Counted from the stretch's first letter, positions 25,193 to 34,209 are shown. The stretch: DNA of 49,238 nt from Candidatus Woesearchaeota archaeon (GCA_016929255.1 JAFGJH010000052.1:1-49238); one strand, 5' to 3'. Notes: generated by a model not told the origin, from the letters alone. Made by a program: numbers and translations.

Positions 25193-26473
25193 CTACTTCT
25201 TGACCCACTTCACTCTCAGGAAGTGCGAGCTGCAGCTGAAGCAAGGGTCGTATGCGCGTATCAGCTTCTCTATCTCAAGGACAAGCTTCTTCTCAGGGAG
25301 TTTGAGTACGCCCGGAAGAAATGTCCGTATATCTTCCTGCATGTTGAGCAGGTTCTGGCATGTCGGTGTGATTATGTTTGCCTTTGTTATATCTCCCTTG
25401 TTGTTTATCTCGTAGTCGTGTATGAGCAGGCCTCTGGGCGCCTCGCCGACCCCTATGCCTCTTGACTTCTTGAACTTGAGCTCTGCAGGCGCTTCCTCCT
25501 TTATCTTGAGCTTCCTGCATATCTCGACAGCCTTGTCGATGGTGTGGATGAGTTCGACGGCCTGGCAGAAGTTGTTCATGAATGGGTTTGTTATCGGGAA
25601 CTTGACCTTCGCGTCGTTGATGACCTTCTTTGCGTTCTTTGAGAGGTATCTGTAGTTGTTATTGAGTCTTGCGAGGGACCCTACAAGGTATCTCTTTTCT
25701 TTCTTGACGACGAAGTTTGCTGTGGAGTATGGCTCGTGGTACTCTTCGAGATACTTAGGGTAATCTTCCTTCTTGAACCTGTGGGACTGCGAGACAAGGT
25801 CACCGTCAAGCGTGGGTATGTTGATTCCGTCTGACAGGGAAAAGTATTCTGTTGGGCTGTCGAATGCGGGGTTCTTGAGCTTAGCGAACAGCTTGCCCGC
25901 TGCCACCGCATCTGTCTGGGCGTCCTGCAGCTGCATTCTCAGCTCGTCTATCTGCTTCTGCTGCGGCAGCTTTAGCATCCCTCCGACCTGCGCGGAGACA
26001 GGGTGCATGGCCCTTCCGCCTATGGTGCTGACCACCTCGTTGCCGAGTTTTGTGAGCCTCAGCGCCCTCAGCACCTCTTCCTTGTATTTTGCGCCCATTG
26101 CGAGCGCTGATTCGAAACCAAGATAGTCTGGCAGCGAGAGGAAGTACAGGTGGGCTGCGTGGCTCCGTATCCTCTCGCCGAGTATTATCAGCTCCCTGAG
26201 CATCTGCGTCTGCTCTGTAGGCTTGATGCCAAGCGCGTTCTCGACGGCCTGCACTGATGTGATGGTGTGTATGCAGCTGCATATGCCGCATATCCTTGAT
26301 GTCAGCTCAGGGGCCTCGTAGCATTTCCTTCCCTTGAGAAGGCCCTCGAAGTATCTTGAGCCCTCGTACGATCCCAGTTCACATCTCTTGACCTGGCCGT
26401 TGTCGATGGCCAATGTCAGTGTTGCGTGCCCTTCTATCTTTGTTATGTGGTTGAGTTTTATTGTTTTTGCCAT
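25193..26473 (-). CDS. hydA: [NiFe] hydrogenase large (alpha) subunit
   Basis: The 426-residue subunit holds the Ni-Fe site. The N-terminal ligands are in RICGICSCIH (60-69: Cys62, Cys65) and the C-terminal ligands in DPCFSCSSH (409-417). Nine residues follow His417 and should be removed by a maturation protease. The layout and the partner genes match cytosolic group 3b hydrogenase (Pyrococcus sulfhydrogenase I). It is the last gene of hypA-hydBGDA. All four nickel-ligand cysteines are present, so it is probably active. Confidence 0.95.
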   Translation of the reverse strand: MAKTIKLNHITKIEGHATLTLAIDNGQVKRCELGSYEGSRYFEGLLKGRKCYEAPELTSRICGICSCIHTITSVQAVENALGIKPTEQTQMLRELIILGERIRSHAAHLYFLSLPDYLGFESALAMGAKYKEEVLRALRLTKLGNEVVSTIGGRAMHPVSAQVGGMLKLPQQKQIDELRMQLQDAQTDAVAAGKLFAKLKNPAFDSPTEYFSLSDGINIPTLDGDLVSQSHRFKKEDYPKYLEEYHEPYSTANFVVKKEKRYLVGSLARLNNNYRYLSKNAKKVINDAKVKFPITNPFMNNFCQAVELIHTIDKAVEICRKLKIKEEAPAELKFKKSRGIGVGEAPRGLLIHDYEINNKGDITKANIITPTCQNLLNMQEDIRTFLPGVLKLPEKKLVLEIEKLIRAYDPCFSCSSHFLRVKWVKK

Positions 26474-26506
26474 TTTGTTCTGTGTTGCGCTTTGCGTCTC
26501 GTATCA

Positions 26507-27616
26507 TCATTTTTTCTTGAGCTTGCCTTTGAGCATGCCTATGAGTGATTGGGGCTTGCCCGGCCGCTTATTCGTCGGCTTCTTCTGCTTCTTGGTCTGC
26601 TTCATCTTCGCGGCGGCTTTCCGGGACTTGGAAACGGGCTTGGTTTCAGGCCTTTTCATTGCAGGCTTCTTTGACACGGATTTATTTTTTGACTGCTTCT
26701 CCGGTTTTTTCCTCACCGCTTTCTTCACCCTCTTAGCATTCTTAGTCTTCTTTGCCTTCTTCAGTTTCTTTGCCTGCTTTGCCTTCTTTTTAGACTTCTT
26801 CTTGACTGCCCTCTTTGCCCTCTTGGGCTGCACTGCCTTGAGTTCAGGCCTCTCTATCTGCATTCCTGCGAAAGTTCTCATCCTCTGCTTTATTTGGTCT
26901 TTGGTGAACCCCTTCTTCTCAAGCAGCTTTATCATGAGGGGTATGTTGGCGTCAGGCACCAGTCCCCTGCACCCCCAGCACTCAAGCTTGCCGTTTGGGC
27001 ATACGCTGTTGCAGCCGCCCCTTGTTATGGGCCCGAGGCACAGTTTGCCTTCGTCGAGCAGGCACCTGTTCTCGTTTAGCCTGCACTCGAAGCAGACTGA
27101 CTTGTCATAGTCATACGGGTTCTTCCCCAGCGCGATGTCCTTCATGAAGCTCGCTATCTGTTTCTTGTCAGGGGGGCATCCCGGTATGTAGTATTCGACA
27201 GCCACGTGCTCGTTTATAGGTGTGGGTGGCTGGTCCCCCAGCTCGGCTGTCTTGTCATGCACCAGGTGGGCGTATTTTGACGCGTCCATGAAGTTCCTGT
27301 ATGCAGGTATGCATCCCGTGCATGCGCAAGTGCCCAGCGCGACAAGTATCTTGGACCTTTCGCGCAGCTCCCTGAGTATCCTGAGATCGTCGTTGCTGGC
27401 CACAAGGCCCTCGACGAACACTATGTCGAGCTGCTTATCGTCCTTCTGCTCCTTTATGAACCTGAATGCCTTTATGTCGAAGTGCTTCGCCAGGTCGAGC
27501 ACCTCGTCCTCGTTGAACAGGAATGACAGTATGCATCCCTGGCAGCCTGTCAGGTCGTAGAACGCCACTGCTGGTCTGCTCGTTTTCGCATTCCCCCTGT
27601 TTGTTTTTTTCAGCAT
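26507..27616 (-). CDS. hydD: [NiFe] hydrogenase small (delta) subunit with Lys-rich tail
   Basis: Residues 1-260 are the usual small subunit that passes electrons from the active site through iron-sulfur clusters. The proximal cluster pair is CQGC (25-28), followed by GTCACTGC (96-102), PGCPPDKK, and the clusters around CFEC, CLGPITRGGC and CWGC. Residues 261-369 are an extra tail of about 110 residues, nearly half lysine, with Ala, Arg, Pro and Gln. Such a tail is not part of the Pyrococcus protein. The frame is uninterrupted into it, so it seems genuine rather than a frameshift. Confidence 0.93.
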   Translation of the reverse strand: MLKKTNRGNAKTSRPAVAFYDLTGCQGCILSFLFNEDEVLDLAKHFDIKAFRFIKEQKDDKQLDIVFVEGLVASNDDLRILRELRERSKILVALGTCACTGCIPAYRNFMDASKYAHLVHDKTAELGDQPPTPINEHVAVEYYIPGCPPDKKQIASFMKDIALGKNPYDYDKSVCFECRLNENRCLLDEGKLCLGPITRGGCNSVCPNGKLECWGCRGLVPDANIPLMIKLLEKKGFTKDQIKQRMRTFAGMQIERPELKAVQPKRAKRAVKKKSKKKAKQAKKLKKAKKTKNAKRVKKAVRKKPEKQSKNKSVSKKPAMKRPETKPVSKSRKAAAKMKQTKKQKKPTNKRPGKPQSLIGMLKGKLKKK

Positions 27617-27637
27617 GTTCTCTGGACTATCATATCA

Positions 27638-28477
27638 TCAATCGTTCCTGTCTTGGCTGATCTCGTCGTAGCGGAACACCGGCCCGTCCAGGCAGGTGTA
27701 TTTCCCGTGTATCATGCAGTGGCCGCACACTCCTAATGCGCATTTCATCAGCCGTTCTGTGCTTATGTATATCTGATCTTCCTTGAAGCCCTTGTTCTTG
27801 AGCAGCTCTATGGTTATCTTCATCATGACCGGAGGCCCGCAGATGAACACCACCTTGTTTTCCGGGTTGAGCTTTGCCTTCTCGACAAGGTTGGTGATGA
27901 AGCAGACGTCGCAGGATATCTTCGCCTTCTTGGGGTTCTTGTCCACGCTCATGTTGAGCTGGTATTTCCGCCTCCACTGCTTCATCTCCTCCTTGAAGAG
28001 TATGTCATCAGGTGTCCTGAACCCGAAATATATCGTGACGTCGCCGAAGCTGTCCTTGTGCTGGTCGACGTATGTCAGTATGCCCTTGAGGGGCGCCACT
28101 CCGCTCCCTCCTCCTATCAGCATGAGGCTCTTGCCGAAGAGCTTCTCCATAGGATATCCTTTGCCGTAGGGGCCCCTTATGAATAGTGTGTCGCCTTTCT
28201 TGAGCTTTGAAAGGTATTTCGTGACATTTCCCACCTCGCGTATGTTCAGGTCGAGGAAATCCTGTGAGTATGAAGCCACTGATATAGGGGCCTCGCCAAT
28301 CCCTGGGATGGAGACCTGGAAGAACTGGCCTGGCTCGTATTTGGACTTGAGGTCGGTGCGTATGAGGAAGCAGTCAGGGCTCTCTCTTCTCACCAGGGTT
28401 ATCTTCGTCGGTCTTGGCAGGTAAGGGTTCTCGGTCTTTTCGCCCTGATCTTGATTTATCGTCTTTGTTCTTGGCAT
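27638..28477 (-). CDS. hydG: Hydrogenase gamma subunit, FAD/NAD(P)H oxidoreductase
   Basis: The 279-residue subunit connects the hydrogenase to NAD(P). It has an FAD-binding beta-barrel (about 20-105, with PGQFFQVSIPG and RGPYGKGYP), a nucleotide-binding domain (about 110-230, LMLIGGGSGVAPLKGIL and VFICGPPVMM), and a C-terminal [2Fe-2S] motif, CALGVCGHCMIHGKYTCLDG. It resembles ferredoxin-NADP reductase and the dihydroorotate dehydrogenase electron-transfer subunit; the neighbours fix it as HydG. The gap to hydD is 21 bases. Confidence 0.94.
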   Translation of the reverse strand: MPRTKTINQDQGEKTENPYLPRPTKITLVRRESPDCFLIRTDLKSKYEPGQFFQVSIPGIGEAPISVASYSQDFLDLNIREVGNVTKYLSKLKKGDTLFIRGPYGKGYPMEKLFGKSLMLIGGGSGVAPLKGILTYVDQHKDSFGDVTIYFGFRTPDDILFKEEMKQWRRKYQLNMSVDKNPKKAKISCDVCFITNLVEKAKLNPENKVVFICGPPVMMKITIELLKNKGFKEDQIYISTERLMKCALGVCGHCMIHGKYTCLDGPVFRYDEISQDRND

Positions 28478-28507
28478 TTTGTTCTCTTCTTTTTTCTTGT
28501 GCCTGTT

Positions 28508-29482
28508 TCAGGCCTGTTCTTTCATCTCGTTGAGTATCTGGATGAAGTTTATCCTGGTAGGGCATCCTCTTATGCACCTGCCGCAGCCGGTGCAAAGGTT
28601 CATGCCGTGCCTGTCCTTGAAGTACTGCAGCTGGTGGTATATGCGGTGCTTGAACCTGTCTTCCCTGGTGTCGCGGAATATGTGGCCGCCTGCCACTTTG
28701 GTGAAGCAGTGGAGCTGGCACGAGTCCCAGTTCCTCTTCTTCTCTGATTTGCTGAGCTTCGCATCTACCTCGTCGTAGAGGTCGAAGCAGTAGCAGCTCG
28801 GGCAGAGCGTCACGCAGGCTGCGCAGCTGAAACACTGGTCAACCCCTTTCTTCCAGTCTGGATTGTTGTAGTATTGGCTTATGTCCCTCTTGTTTAGCTG
28901 GAGCTTGGTCTCTATCCTCCTGTCCTCAGCCCTCAGGAAGAGATCTGTGTCCCAGAAGTATTTCCTGTACCTGTCGACGAAGTTCCTTCCTTTCTCGCTC
29001 CCTATCTCCACGAGGTATGCGTCGTCCTTGTCGTACAGCATGAGGTCATAGAAGTCCCCAAGGTCCATGGATGAGCAGAAGCAGTACTCGTCGAAGGGCT
29101 GGTTGCAGTGGTGGCCTATGAGTATCGTCCTCTCCCTCTCTTCAGTGTAGTATGGGTCGCGGGTCTCCTTCATGAACATCATGTCCTGGCGCTTTATCGA
29201 GTTAAGGTCGCATCTCTTCAGGCCTATCATCACCCTCTGTTTCTTGTCCGTGACCAGCTCAGGGACAGTGAACCTGTTCTTCTCCGCAGAATAGAGCGTT
29301 TGGTGCTTCTTGAAGAAGAATTTCTTCGCAGGGAAGTATGTGTGGAGGTCCATCTGGATCATGGATATGTCCTTTACGACCTCGAACCTTGACTCGTCTG
29401 TCTTAACAGGGGCTACAAGCTCGTTGTATCTCATTATGTCTGTCAAGAAGTCGTTGAATGAGGACTTGTTTATCTTCAGCAT
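28508..29482 (-). CDS. hydB: Hydrogenase beta subunit, 4Fe-4S protein
   Basis: The 324-residue subunit carries two [4Fe-4S] clusters: CFSCAACVTLCPSCYC and CTGCGRCIRGCPTRI near the C-terminus. The N-terminal ~200 residues match the HydB/AsrA-type domain (for example VMIGLKRCDLNSIKRQDMMF). In group 3b enzymes this subunit relays electrons, and in the Pyrococcus enzyme it is linked with sulfur reduction. Length is close to the Pyrococcus protein. It is the second gene of the operon, after hypA. Confidence 0.93.
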   Translation of the reverse strand: MLKINKSSFNDFLTDIMRYNELVAPVKTDESRFEVVKDISMIQMDLHTYFPAKKFFFKKHQTLYSAEKNRFTVPELVTDKKQRVMIGLKRCDLNSIKRQDMMFMKETRDPYYTEERERTILIGHHCNQPFDEYCFCSSMDLGDFYDLMLYDKDDAYLVEIGSEKGRNFVDRYRKYFWDTDLFLRAEDRRIETKLQLNKRDISQYYNNPDWKKGVDQCFSCAACVTLCPSCYCFDLYDEVDAKLSKSEKKRNWDSCQLHCFTKVAGGHIFRDTREDRFKHRIYHQLQYFKDRHGMNLCTGCGRCIRGCPTRINFIQILNEMKEQA

Positions 29483-29537
29483 CTATACCACTTTTTTGTT
29501 ATGTAAACAGTGGCGCCGCGGATTTGCGGGGCGTTGT

Positions 29538-29861
29538 TCACTCAACTTCCACCTGTTTGAGCACTATGTCCTGGCCTTCTGTCGCTTCAGGCACCAGGCC
29601 GCATTTCGGGCAGAGGAACACCGAATGCCCGTGCGAATGCTCGAGTATCTTCGGCTCGCCCCTGTACCCGCACGCGCACCTGACCTTTGCTTTCCTGCAC
29701 GTCATCGTGATCTTCCAGTCCGGGACCATCCTTTGCAGGGTCTCTTTGAGCTCTTCTGCAGGCAGGTGCCCCAGGTCCCCCACTTCGACGGTTATACCCC
29801 TGACTTTGCCCTTTTTAAGGGCTGTTTCTATGATATCTTTGCTTATAAGGGTATCATGCAT
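29538..29861 (-). CDS. hypA: Hydrogenase nickel-insertion protein HypA
   Basis: The 107-residue protein delivers nickel to the hydrogenase large subunit. It has the N-terminal nickel ligand in MHDTLIS (His2) and a zinc ribbon made by CRKAKVRCACG and CPKCG. Canonical HypA begins MHE; here it is MHD. It opens the hydrogenase operon and has a TATA-like box at leaderless spacing. HypB, D, E and F are not in the window. Confidence 0.92.
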   Translation of the reverse strand: MHDTLISKDIIETALKKGKVRGITVEVGDLGHLPAEELKETLQRMVPDWKITMTCRKAKVRCACGYRGEPKILEHSHGHSVFLCPKCGLVPEATEGQDIVLKQVEVE

Positions 29862-29880
29862 CAGAAAACCAAGAAACCCT

Positions 29881-29890
29881 TTATATATAA
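29881..29890 (-). promoter_or_regulatory. TATA-like box for the hypA-hydBGDA operon
   Basis: TTATATATAA is centred about 25 bases before the hypA ATG at 29861. A leaderless operon start is predicted. Confidence 0.55.
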
Positions 29891-29997
29891 AATTTTGCGT
29901 GATTTCTCAGGGTTTTGTAACCATCAGAAAGTTAAGAAGTTATATAAACAATTTTGAACAGAGCTGATAATCTCTGCTCATGCTGCCTGGAAAAGAT

Positions 29998-32409
29998 TCA
30001 CTTTATCCCCAGCTGTTTCTCCTTCTCTGCGATCTTGATTGTTGTCTTGACCACCGTGTCCGGGTTGAGGCTCATGCTGTGGATGCCTGCTTCGACCAGG
30101 AACTGCGCGAAGTCCGGATAGTCTGAAGGCGCCTGTCCGCATATGCCTATGTACTTGCCTTTCCTGTTCGCGACATCTATGACGTTCCTTATCAGCTTCT
30201 TCACTGCCTCGTTCCTCTCGTCGTAGATTGAGGCGACGAGCTCTGAGTCCCGGTCAAGTCCGAGTGTCAGCTGCGTCAGGTCGTTGCTCCCGATGCTGAA
30301 GCCGTCGTAGATGTCGAGGAACTCCTCTGCCAGTATCACGTTGGCAGGTATCTCGCACATGCAGATGACCTTGAGGCCGTTCTCGCTCTTGCGGAGGCCG
30401 TTCTTCTCCATCTCTGCGAGCACGCTCTTCGCCTCTTTTATCGTCCTGCAGAACGGGACCATCACCTGGAGGTTAGTGAGCCCCATCTCGTTCCTCACGC
30501 GCAATACTGCCTTGCACTCAAGCCCGAACGCCTCCTTGAACGCTTCAGCATAGTATCTTGATGCGCCCCTGAACCCTATCATAGGGTTGTCCTCTATTGG
30601 CTCGAAGTCCTTTCCTCCGATGAGGTTGGCGTATTCGTTGCTCTTGAAGTCGCTGAACCTGAGTATGACATCCTTGGGGTAGAATGCCGCGGCTATCCTT
30701 GCTATTCCCTGCGCAAGCTTGTCGACGTAGAAGTCTACTTTGCTCTTGTAGCCGAATGTCAGCTGCTCTATCTGCTTCCTCGTGGCGGGATCTTTCACCT
30801 TGTCGAAGTGCAGCAGTGCGTTCGGGTGGACCTTTATGTAAGAGTTTATTATGAACTCCTCTCTCGCAAGCCCCACTCCTTTGTTGGGAAGGAAGCTGAA
30901 CTCAAATGCCTCTTCAGGGTTTCCGACGTTCATCATTATCTTGGTCTTTGTCTCTGGCAGGGTCTTGAGGTCCATCTTGATGAGCTCGAACTTGAGGATG
31001 CCTTCGTAGACATATCCCTCATCTCCCTGTGCGCAGTCGACAGTGACTTTCTGTCCTGGCTTTATCGCTTCGGTGCCGCTGCCTGTGCCGACGACGCAGG
31101 GTATGCCCAGCTCCCGCGAGATTATCGCCGCGTGGCATGTCCTTCCGCCCCTGTTGGTCACTATGGCGGACGCTATCTTCATTATTGGCTCCCAGTCAGG
31201 GTCTGTCATGTCTGTTATCAGCACCTGGCCTTTCTTGAAGTCGGCTATGTTGTGCACGTTCTTGATGACGTTCGCCTCGCCTGCGCCTATCCTCTCTCCG
31301 ACGCTCTTGCCTGTTATGAGCACCTTGCCTTTCTCCTTGAGGTGGTACTCTTCCAGGGTTGTCTTGTCCTTCCTGCTCTGGACGGTCTCAGGCCTTGCCT
31401 GGACTATGAACAGTTGGCCAGTATGCCCGTCTTTTGCCCATTCCATGTCCATCGGCTTGAAGTATCCTGCCTTTGCGCTGTAGTGGTCCTCGATTATGCA
31501 AGCCCACTTCGCGAGCGTCAGGACCTCTTCATCGTTCAGCGCAAACACCCTCCTTTCCTCCTCGGCGACAGGTATGTTCTTTGTCTGCTTGATGCCGTTG
31601 TGGGTGTAGATCATCTTTATGGCCTTCTCTCCGACTTCCTTGTGGATGATGGGCCTGAACCCTGCCTTGAGTGTCGGCTTGAACACATAGAACTCGTCAG
31701 GGTTGACTGCCCCCTGCACGACATTCTCTCCGAGGCCGTATGCGGATGTGACGAACACGACGTCCTTGAATCCCGATTCTGTGTCTATGCTGAACATGAC
31801 CCCTGAGCATGCCATGTCGCTCCGGACCATCTTCTGCACCCCTATGGAAAGCGCTATCTTGAAGTGGTCGAATCCCTTGTCCACCCTGTATGATATCGCC
31901 CTGTTGGTGAAGAGTGATGCGAAGCACTTCCTGCAGGCGTCGAGCAGCTGTTCAGGCCCTCTTATGTTGAGGAAGGTCTCCTGCTGTCCTGCGAAGCTCG
32001 CGTCAGGCAGGTCTTCTGCAGTGGCCGAGCTCCTGACCGCGACATCTGTGTTCTCTCCGTACTGCTTGCAGAGGTTTGCGTATGCCTCTACTATCTTTGC
32101 GCTCAGCTCTGGCGGGAATTCTGTGTTGAGGAATACGTGGCGGACTTTCTCTCCTCTGTCGGCGAGGTTTTTCATGTCTGACGTGTTGAGGTCCTTGAGT
32201 ATGGTCCTGATCTTGTCCTTTATGCCCATTATGTCTACAAGGTGGTTGTAGGCTGTGGCAGTGACCGCAAAGCCGTTGGGGACCTGGACGCCTTTAGATG
32301 TCAGGTTGCGGTACATCTCCCCGAGTGATGCATTCTTTCCCCCTGTCAGCGGCACATCCTCTATGCCCAGTTGGTCGAACCATAGAATGAACTCTTTAGA
32401 CTTATCCAT
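29998..32409 (-). CDS. ppsA: Phosphoenolpyruvate synthase
   Basis: The enzyme converts pyruvate and ATP to phosphoenolpyruvate, AMP and phosphate; in some archaea it also works in the glycolytic direction. The 803-residue protein has the ATP-grasp domain (GGKNASLGEMYRNL at the start, VAVRSSATAEDLPDASFAGQ), the phosphohistidine domain with GGRTCHAAIISRELGIPCVVG split around the catalytic His, and the PEP-binding barrel ending GICGQAPSDYPDFAQFL. All domains are complete. TTTATAAA at 32486-32493 would give a leader of about 50 bases. Confidence 0.96.
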   Translation of the reverse strand: MDKSKEFILWFDQLGIEDVPLTGGKNASLGEMYRNLTSKGVQVPNGFAVTATAYNHLVDIMGIKDKIRTILKDLNTSDMKNLADRGEKVRHVFLNTEFPPELSAKIVEAYANLCKQYGENTDVAVRSSATAEDLPDASFAGQQETFLNIRGPEQLLDACRKCFASLFTNRAISYRVDKGFDHFKIALSIGVQKMVRSDMACSGVMFSIDTESGFKDVVFVTSAYGLGENVVQGAVNPDEFYVFKPTLKAGFRPIIHKEVGEKAIKMIYTHNGIKQTKNIPVAEEERRVFALNDEEVLTLAKWACIIEDHYSAKAGYFKPMDMEWAKDGHTGQLFIVQARPETVQSRKDKTTLEEYHLKEKGKVLITGKSVGERIGAGEANVIKNVHNIADFKKGQVLITDMTDPDWEPIMKIASAIVTNRGGRTCHAAIISRELGIPCVVGTGSGTEAIKPGQKVTVDCAQGDEGYVYEGILKFELIKMDLKTLPETKTKIMMNVGNPEEAFEFSFLPNKGVGLAREEFIINSYIKVHPNALLHFDKVKDPATRKQIEQLTFGYKSKVDFYVDKLAQGIARIAAAFYPKDVILRFSDFKSNEYANLIGGKDFEPIEDNPMIGFRGASRYYAEAFKEAFGLECKAVLRVRNEMGLTNLQVMVPFCRTIKEAKSVLAEMEKNGLRKSENGLKVICMCEIPANVILAEEFLDIYDGFSIGSNDLTQLTLGLDRDSELVASIYDERNEAVKKLIRNVIDVANRKGKYIGICGQAPSDYPDFAQFLVEAGIHSMSLNPDTVVKTTIKIAEKEKQLGIK

Positions 32410-32520
32410 ACTTCTTCACCCTCTTTTTCCCGTTAAGCGATAATGAATTAAAAAAATAATACGGATATGGCCCAATGCCCTGTTATTTATAAATGTTGCC
32501 CTGCTGGAAGAGCCAAAAAC

Positions 32521-32529
32521 TATTTATAC
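32521..32529 (+). promoter_or_regulatory. TATA-like box for the DMT transporter
   Basis: TATTTATAC is centred about 27 bases before the ATG at 32552, again at leaderless spacing. Confidence 0.5.
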
Positions 32530-32551
32530 TATCTGCTATTCTGCAGTCAGC

Positions 32552-33451
32552 ATGAAAAGAGGATACTTGTTCGTTCTGTTGACTGCGTTGGTCAGCGGCA
32601 CCTCTATATTCCTTAACAAATTCGGTGTTGCAGGCCTGAACCCTTACTTGTTTACAGGGGCCAAGAACCTGCTCGTGGCAGTTTTCCTTTTTTCAGCATT
32701 GCTTCTTTTCAGGGAGTTCAGGGAGCTGAAGAAGCTGACGCATAAACAATGGGGCCAGCTGGCATTGATAGGCCTTCTGGGCGGCTCGGTTCCGTTCCTG
32801 CTGTTCTTCAAGGGGTTGAGCATGGCTTCCAGCGCGACGTCTTCGCTGATTCACAAATCGATGTTCATATTTGTCGCGATTGCGGCAGCGTTCTTCCTTA
32901 AGGAGAAGCTGAACAAGGCGTTCATAGTCGCGGCAGTCCTCCTGTTCGCAGGCAATCTTGTGCTGCTCGGCACGATTTCGTTGGGTTTCGGCATCCCCGA
33001 GCTTCTGATACTGCTGGCTGTACTGTTCTGGTCTGCTGAGACCATCGTGTCAAAGCGCGCTCTGGCTGGACTTCCCTCAAGGATCGTGGCGTTCGGCAGG
33101 ATGTTCTTCGGCGTGATTTTCATACTGGCGTTCCTGGCCGCGACAGGGAACATCGCGGGCGTCGCCTCTCTGACCTTGCCGCAGCTGGGCTGGATAGTGT
33201 TCACTTCAGTGCTCCTTTTCGCTTATGTCGCTACATGGTACGCAGGGCTCAAGATTGTCCCTGCCGCTAGAGCCGGTTGTATCCTTGTCCTCGGCAGTGC
33301 GGTCACTACGCTGCTGTCATTCATCTACGCAGGTTCTGTCACGATTGCAGGGCTTTCGGGCGTCGCTCTCATACTCCTGGGCGTCATCCTGATAATAGGC
33401 TATTCTCGTATCATCTCTAAAGCCAAAGTGCCTAAGCCTTCTGAGAATTAG
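32552..33451 (+). CDS. EamA/DMT-family membrane transporter
   Basis: The 299-residue protein has about ten hydrophobic segments arranged as two EamA repeats (about 1-140 and 148-290). The first starts LFVLLTALVSGTSIFLNKFG and the second begins GIPELLILLAVLFWSAETIV. This is the layout of drug/metabolite exporters. The substrate cannot be read from the sequence. It is transcribed alone, divergent from ppsA and convergent with the hypC-like gene. Confidence 0.88.
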   Translation: MKRGYLFVLLTALVSGTSIFLNKFGVAGLNPYLFTGAKNLLVAVFLFSALLLFREFRELKKLTHKQWGQLALIGLLGGSVPFLLFFKGLSMASSATSSLIHKSMFIFVAIAAAFFLKEKLNKAFIVAAVLLFAGNLVLLGTISLGFGIPELLILLAVLFWSAETIVSKRALAGLPSRIVAFGRMFFGVIFILAFLAATGNIAGVASLTLPQLGWIVFTSVLLFAYVATWYAGLKIVPAARAGCILVLGSAVTTLLSFIYAGSVTIAGLSGVALILLGVILIIGYSRIISKAKVPKPSEN

Positions 33452-33484
33452 GTATATCTGGCGGTATATCTGGTCAGTCAAAGA

Positions 33485-33946
33485 TCATGTCTGGTCTGCA
33501 GGGTTGACTTTCTCGACAGCATAACCATAATGCACCATCGCGGTGTCTCCGACCTTGGCGTCCTTGTAGAGCGCAGTCACAATCCTTATGTCACCGTCGC
33601 CGAGGTCTGCCTTGAAGCATCCTTTGATATATTGTACAAGTTTTCCCGGCTTGACAACGCAGAGCCGTTTTATCATGGGCGGGAGGTCCTTGCTTAGCGT
33701 CGCCTCGTGCCCTTCGCAGAAGTACTTCCTTATCGTCTTGACGTTCCACACGTCGTCGCTGACGGTCTTCATGCGCTCAAATGCCAGATGAAACACCTTC
33801 TCCAGGTACTTGCGTGAGAGCGGTATGTCGTTCTCGACCGCGTTCTGCATCTGCTCGAACTCTTCCTCTGTTATATCTTTCCTGAGATCGACAAGTACCC
33901 GTGCGCATGGGAACGCGTATCTCAAGAAATAGACTTCAGGGAGCAT
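33485..33946 (-). CDS. HypC-like domain fused to a novel N-terminal domain
   Basis: Residues about 95-150 of this 153-residue protein follow HypC: LCVVKPGKLVQY corresponds to MCLAxPGKVV, and KVGDTAMVHYGYAVEKV to the end of HypC. In HypC the cysteine is residue 2, freed by Met removal and used to bind Fe(CN)2CO. Here the matching Cys96 is internal. The N-terminal ~90 residues (MLPEVYFLRYAFPCARVLVD onward, helical, with a CEGH near 77-80) are not known to me. The start overlaps the end of true hypC by 11 bases, so the two are translationally coupled. A role in hydrogenase maturation is inferred. Confidence 0.75.
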   Translation of the reverse strand: MLPEVYFLRYAFPCARVLVDLRKDITEEEFEQMQNAVENDIPLSRKYLEKVFHLAFERMKTVSDDVWNVKTIRKYFCEGHEATLSKDLPPMIKRLCVVKPGKLVQYIKGCFKADLGDGDIRIVTALYKDAKVGDTAMVHYGYAVEKVNPADQT

Positions 33947-34154
33947 TATCCGCTGCCTCTTCCCATGCCTTGATGCTCATTTTGGCTTCATCTTCAGGTA
34001 TCTTTGCGACTATGATCTTGGCGGAAACGAACACATAGTCCCCGACCTTGTAGTCACCATCGATGATGCCTGCCTCGCGCGTCTGGCCGGGATACTTGAC
34101 AGTAGCCTTATCTCCTTCAATTTTCACAATCTTTCCGGGCATCGCGAGACACAT
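33936..34154 (-). CDS. hypC: Hydrogenase maturation chaperone HypC
   Basis: This 72-residue protein begins MCLAMPGKIVKIEG, the diagnostic HypC start with Cys2, and continues through YKVGDYVFVSAKIIVAKIPED. It carries the iron-cyanide precursor with HypD and docks on the immature large subunit. Upstream in-frame codons (to 34343) lie opposite the divergent protease gene and are not coding. It shares a promoter region with that gene. Confidence 0.93.
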   Translation of the reverse strand: MCLAMPGKIVKIEGDKATVKYPGQTREAGIIDGDYKVGDYVFVSAKIIVAKIPEDEAKMSIKAWEEAADNAP

Positions 34155-34180
34155 ATGATACCGCCGATGTTGCAAAAAGA

Positions 34181-34187
34181 ATATAAA
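34181..34187. promoter_or_regulatory. Shared TATA-like box between hypC and protease genes
   Basis: ATATAAA is about 26 bases before the plus-strand ATG at 34210 and about 30 bases before the minus-strand hypC ATG at 34154. The only 55 bases between the two start codons hold this single strong box, so it may serve both directions. A second box, ATATAAAA at 34197-34204, is too close to the plus-strand start. Confidence 0.45.
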
Positions 34188-34209
34188 CCTGGCCCCATAT
34201 AAAAGATTT

